From contig CANRLD010000097.1 of the NCBI GenBank assembly GCA_947631375.1, positions 1 through 6,610 of the forward strand: a stretch of 6,610 nt of DNA, given 5' to 3'. Below the pieces are notes generated by a model that was not told the DNA's origin, made no database searches, and saw nothing but the letters and a program-made list of their open reading frames with translations. Made by a program: the position numbers and the translations under genes. Source of the DNA: an uncultured Methylophaga sp. GTDB taxonomy: Bacteria; Pseudomonadota; Gammaproteobacteria; Nitrosococcales; Methylophagaceae. Of this stretch, positions 6,009 through 6,610 are shown piece after piece (position 1 is the first letter of the stretch; the number at the start of each line of letters is the position of its first letter).

Positions 6009-6610
6009 TTAAAGCGTCTTGCCGCGCACGCGGCGAAGAGAGAAGAAACCAACCAGGCCACTCAGAAGCAACGGCAATGCTGCTGGAACAGGTACTTCAG
6101 TGGGTGGTACAAAATTGAGTGGTTGGGAGTGAAGCTCGCCATATTGGTTCAGGTTTTGCGCAACCAGTGTACCTTCCAGATTATTACGATTGGTCACATC
6201 AGCGTTCAATGCCAGAATACTGCCACCGAACTGAGCTAAGAAATCCAGCGAAGTCGCATCAACAAAGTTCCATAAAAAGCTTGCTCCCCAGTGCGTTGCG
6301 GCACTGGCGAGGAAATTGGCCTTAATCTCAAACTCTGAGTTGTCGCCGCCAAATACATTAAACAGCACGCTTTGGGCGTTGGTCAGGCTGAAATCAAATT
6401 CAAATGCGTTATCAAAAAATGTTTTCGCATCGTTAATATTGAAGATAGCGAGACCGGAGTCGTCACCAACGGCATTAAAGGTCACTCTGCCACCATTAAT
6501 GGTATAGCTGCTGTTTGAGTCAAGACCGGACAAGTGGTCAGAAAACTGGCTTAACACATTTATTGCGTTGGTTGTCTGGGTGGCCGGATCGAAGGGGGCT
6601 GTAACAGTTT
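6009..6610 (-). CDS. Choice-of-anchor A family surface protein with PEP-CTERM-like (VPxPA) sorting tail, N-terminus outside window
   Basis: The frame is open from the right edge to a TAA at 6009, giving about 199 residues of a longer protein. A GTG inside it at 6557 is not needed as a start. The body fits the choice-of-anchor A domain, an extracellular beta-rich domain found with several different surface-anchoring tails. The recognisable run is FLWNFVDATSLDF, then FGGSILALNADV, then LEGTLVAQNL and GELHSQPL. The last 28 residues (6012-6095) form a sorting signal: VPVPAALPLLLSGL, a short hydrophobic helix, then a basic end, RRVRGK. This matches the VPLPA/PEP-CTERM pattern, read by exosortases that move the protein to the outer surface, often in bacteria that make exopolysaccharide. 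The biological role is unknown; adhesion or matrix function would be a guess. Its promoter and signal peptide should lie to the right of the window. Confidence 0.85.
   Translation of the reverse strand, partial: TVTAPFDPATQTTNAINVLSQFSDHLSGLDSNSSYTINGGRVTFNAVGDDSGLAIFNINDAKTFFDNAFEFDFSLTNAQSVLFNVFGGDNSEFEIKANFLASAATHWGASFLWNFVDATSLDFLAQFGGSILALNADVTNRNNLEGTLVAQNLNQYGELHSQPLNFVPPTEVPVPAALPLLLSGLVGFFSLRRVRGKTL
6012..6095 (-). other. PEP-CTERM-like C-terminal sorting signal (VPVPA variant)
   Basis: This tripartite tail at the end of the surface protein consists of the motif VPVPA in place of the classic VPEP, a leucine-rich transmembrane stretch (ALPLLLSGLVGFF) and a basic cluster (RRVRGK). This order is diagnostic of exosortase-type sorting, and the VPxPA spelling matches the VPLPA-CTERM class. 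Confidence 0.8.

Noticed and set aside
6119..6507. Two short plus-strand open frames opposite the surface-protein gene
   Set aside because: Both lie within the minus-strand frame, which shows a recognisable domain and sorting tail. The plus-strand products show nothing.
1..6610. A new defence, mobile or RNA-based system
   Set aside because: Every sizeable open frame not explained as a shadow belongs to a known family. I found no tandem repeats, terminal inverted repeats, transposase or integrase, att-like duplication or large structured non-coding stretch.

Overview
The window reads as a chromosomal segment of a gammaproteobacterium that probably oxidises sulfide or other reduced sulfur. The main evidence is an elongation factor P (EF-P) with a conserved Lys34 loop next to both of its lysylation enzymes, EpmB and EpmA, which is a mainly gammaproteobacterial trait. 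Further support comes from a flavocytochrome c sulfide dehydrogenase flavoprotein and from a surface protein with a PEP-CTERM-like (VPxPA type) sorting tail. That tail points to an environmental bacterium that has an exosortase. Base composition looks balanced, and I see no insertion sequence, phage gene, tRNA, rRNA or CRISPR array.

Layout. From 1 to 654 (+) lies the C-terminal two thirds of lipoyl synthase (lipA), cut by the left edge. An FccB-like, Tat-exported flavoprotein follows after only 24 bases (679-1950, +). A 115-base gap with a perfect TATAAT box precedes a short-type citrate synthase (2066-3241, +). Its 3' end overlaps by 11 bases the end of the convergent epmB (3231-4238, -). 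epmB and efp (4292-4864, +) diverge from a 53-base gap that carries a 10-bp perfect palindrome. epmA (4974-5954, +) follows efp. A hairpin with an A tract on one side and a T tract on the other separates epmA from a convergent gene, cut by the right edge, for a choice-of-anchor A family surface protein (6009-6610, -).

How the genes work together. EpmB makes (R)-beta-lysine from L-lysine, EpmA activates it and attaches it to Lys34 of EF-P, and modified EF-P rescues ribosomes stalled on polyproline. The whole core pathway is therefore within about 2.7 kb; only the later hydroxylase EpmC is not seen. LipA supplies the lipoyl cofactor of the 2-oxoacid dehydrogenases that feed acetyl-CoA to citrate synthase and act within the TCA cycle, so lipA and gltA share a metabolic theme. 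The flavoprotein between them would act in the periplasm on sulfide, but its usual cytochrome partner is not in the window.

Nothing here looks like a wholly undescribed system. The points most worth a second look are the FccB without FccA that has a possible lipobox, the compact efp/epmA/epmB cluster with its palindrome, the gltA-epmB tail overlap beside the inferred PLP lysine codon of EpmB, and the truncated surface protein.
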